NCBI RefSeq assembly: GCF_034372165.1
Contig: NZ_CP139698.1
Location: 868,001-932,000, forward strand
Direction of reading: 5' to 3'
Origin: Christiangramia sp. OXR-203
GTDB taxonomy: Bacteria > Bacteroidota > Bacteroidia > Flavobacteriales > Flavobacteriaceae
Length of the DNA stretch: 64,000 nucleotides
Of the stretch, positions 62,901 to 64,000 are shown one piece after another (positions within the stretch are counted from its first letter, which is position 1; each line of letters begins with the position of its first letter). The notes under the pieces are model-generated. The model had not been told where the DNA came from and searched no databases. It saw only the letters and a list, made by a program, of their open reading frames with translations. Position numbers and translations under genes: made by a program.

Positions 62901-63629
62901 TTAAGCGTTGAAATATTTACTGTCCCAAATTTCTGTACTAAAGTTTTTCCCCATTTTGAAACCATAGAAAATAGAGATACCGGCAAACCATTTGAAGATA
63001 AAAAAGAATATCATGAAAAACTGAGTAGTAGATTGCTGCGGACTAAATAAACCGTCGGGAACTAAAAGTGCGGTAAGAAAGCTGGTGATAAGTAATAGCG
63101 CAAGAAAATTCTCAAGAGTTTTAAATGGCCACATGAATAGTCTTCTTAAAGGATGGAGATCATTTCCCCATTTATGAATCAGGTAATAATAATCATTCCC
63201 CATTGGAGCGAATAATAATGGATCATCAGCATTCTTCAGTTTAAATAACTTGGAAGGAGCAATGATCTTAAAACCTTTTAAAGTAGTGTCATGTTCATTC
63301 TCCAGACTTTTGATCCTGGTGATCGCTTCGTACGGAATTTCAGATTTAAACAGTCCGGAATCCAGGAATCTAAGTCTGTAAATCACACATAACTTATAAA
63401 TATCATCTTTGTGATAAATTCGGTTTGATTCCAACAGGTCGAAATTAAGATCATTCGATTCCTCGTGTATTTCCTGGAGATTTTTATGAATAGTTTCTTC
63501 ACGGAAGTTGTCCTGCATCAGGATCTCTCGAACCTCATCCATGATCAACTGCTCATCGATACGTTTACTCCGTGTTTTATTTAATTGATGCTGTAGATTC
63601 GTGCGGGATATTTTCAACTTCATGTTCAT
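62901..63629 (-). CDS. Uncharacterised membrane protein with two C-terminal helices
   Basis: 242 residues; start at ATG 63629 or two codons later. The first 165 residues are soluble, charged and mixed helical (KLKISRTNLQHQLNKTRSKR, EEIHEESNDLNFD), the last third has two helices near 175-192 (FLALLLITSFLTALLVPDG) and 205-225 (FFMIFFFIFKWFAGISIF). Not recognised. No clear promoter seen in the 186 bases between it and the divergent fasciclin gene. Confidence 0.6.
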   Translation of the reverse strand: MNMKLKISRTNLQHQLNKTRSKRIDEQLIMDEVREILMQDNFREETIHKNLQEIHEESNDLNFDLLESNRIYHKDDIYKLCVIYRLRFLDSGLFKSEIPYEAITRIKSLENEHDTTLKGFKIIAPSKLFKLKNADDPLLFAPMGNDYYYLIHKWGNDLHPLRRLFMWPFKTLENFLALLLITSFLTALLVPDGLFSPQQSTTQFFMIFFFIFKWFAGISIFYGFKMGKNFSTEIWDSKYFNA

Positions 63630-63815
63630 AGTCTTTAAGCTGGACTAAATTAATTATTAAGCTCAAGACTAACAACGACTTACTGCATTCTTTGTGCTAA
63701 TAATCAAAACTTTAGGAGATGTTCTATCTTGTTAAAAGAATCCCAATTGCCTTCAATTTAAAAACCGTTGAAGCAGCCTACGCGTAACTTAGATACATAA
63801 TCAAAACAAATAGTT

Positions 63816-64000
63816 ATGAAAAAGTTACAATTACTAAGTTTACTAAGTTTTTTATTCATCGCGACTAGCGGTATTGCTCAAAATTCAAAGAACACTAAAA
63901 TGGTTGGAGGAGCTGAAATGTACCCAACTAAGAATATCGTACAAAATGCGGTTAATAGTAAAGATCATACAACTCTGGTTGCTGCGGTAAAGGCTGCTGA
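63816..64000 (+). CDS. Fasciclin-domain protein, 5' part (cut by window end)
   Basis: 61 codons visible. A signal peptide (MKKLQLLSLLSFLFIATSGIAQ) is followed by MVGGAEMYPTKNIVQNAVNS and DHTTLVAAVKAA, the start of a fasciclin (FAS1) repeat as found in flavobacterial secreted proteins. Likely surface adhesion or matrix role. The rest of the gene lies beyond the window. Confidence 0.8.
   Translation, partial: MKKLQLLSLLSFLFIATSGIAQNSKNTKMVGGAEMYPTKNIVQNAVNSKDHTTLVAAVKAA

Overview
The window is chromosomal DNA of a Flavobacteriaceae-type Bacteroidota, most like the Gramella/Christiangramia group (inferred from protein wording; no search was run). Evidence: many lipoproteins and SprB-like domains, promoters of the form TTG-N17..23-TAnnTTTG, almost no Shine-Dalgarno sequences except a striking one at rpsU, and the gene order rpsU-xerC-hpf-tRNAs-tuf-tRNA-secE-nusG-rplKAJL-rpoBC. 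Gene density is high, no stretch over 300 bases lacks a gene or RNA, and there are no insertion sequences, prophage, CRISPR arrays or rRNA genes.

Layout. 1-8.3 kb: end of shikimate kinase, phosphoribosyltransferase, two methyltransferases, an S4 RNA-binding protein, an FKBP-type lipoprotein, a zinc-protease-like lipoprotein, a YkgJ cysteine-cluster protein, secreted thioredoxin, a NamZ-type muramidase and a LolE/FtsX-like permease. 8.3-20 kb: a cysteine/cystathionine synthase, two paralogous sodium:amino-acid (AGCS) symporters with an unusual secreted N-terminal extension, small membrane proteins, a GDSL lipoprotein, DUF2851, PspC, a frameshifted potassium channel, a helix-hairpin-helix protein and an acyl-CoA dehydrogenase followed by a 74-bp tandem repeat of its own 3' end. 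20-37 kb: the translation/transcription core with five tRNAs, EF-Tu, L11-L1-L10-L7/L12 and RNA polymerase beta and beta', then DinB-like and DUF3467 proteins. 37-47 kb: a third AGCS symporter, RF3, an idi-PTPS-peroxiredoxin operon, a second tRNA-Thr(TGT), malate:quinone oxidoreductase, DUF4369 lipoprotein and DUF819 membrane protein. 47-51 kb: an SPFH operon ending in a 56-residue Arc-type DNA-binding protein and a HAD phosphatase, then S1/P1 nuclease, AlkB and a DoxX-like protein. 51-64 kb: a TPR hybrid histidine kinase, HtpG divergent from a TetR regulator plus ABC1 kinase, an S9 peptidase, FabH, small proteins and the start of a fasciclin protein.

Most of the window is housekeeping. The best leads are non-coding or structural: the G6 frameshift in the K+ channel, the decaying tandem repeat at 19.9-20.07 kb, the rpsU leader, a possible tiny transcript upstream of prfC, TAnnTTTG elements four bases from start codons (possible leaderless mRNAs), an extended promoter motif ending in GCAG, and operator-like repeats before the SPFH operon. 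I found no clear wholly new multi-gene system.
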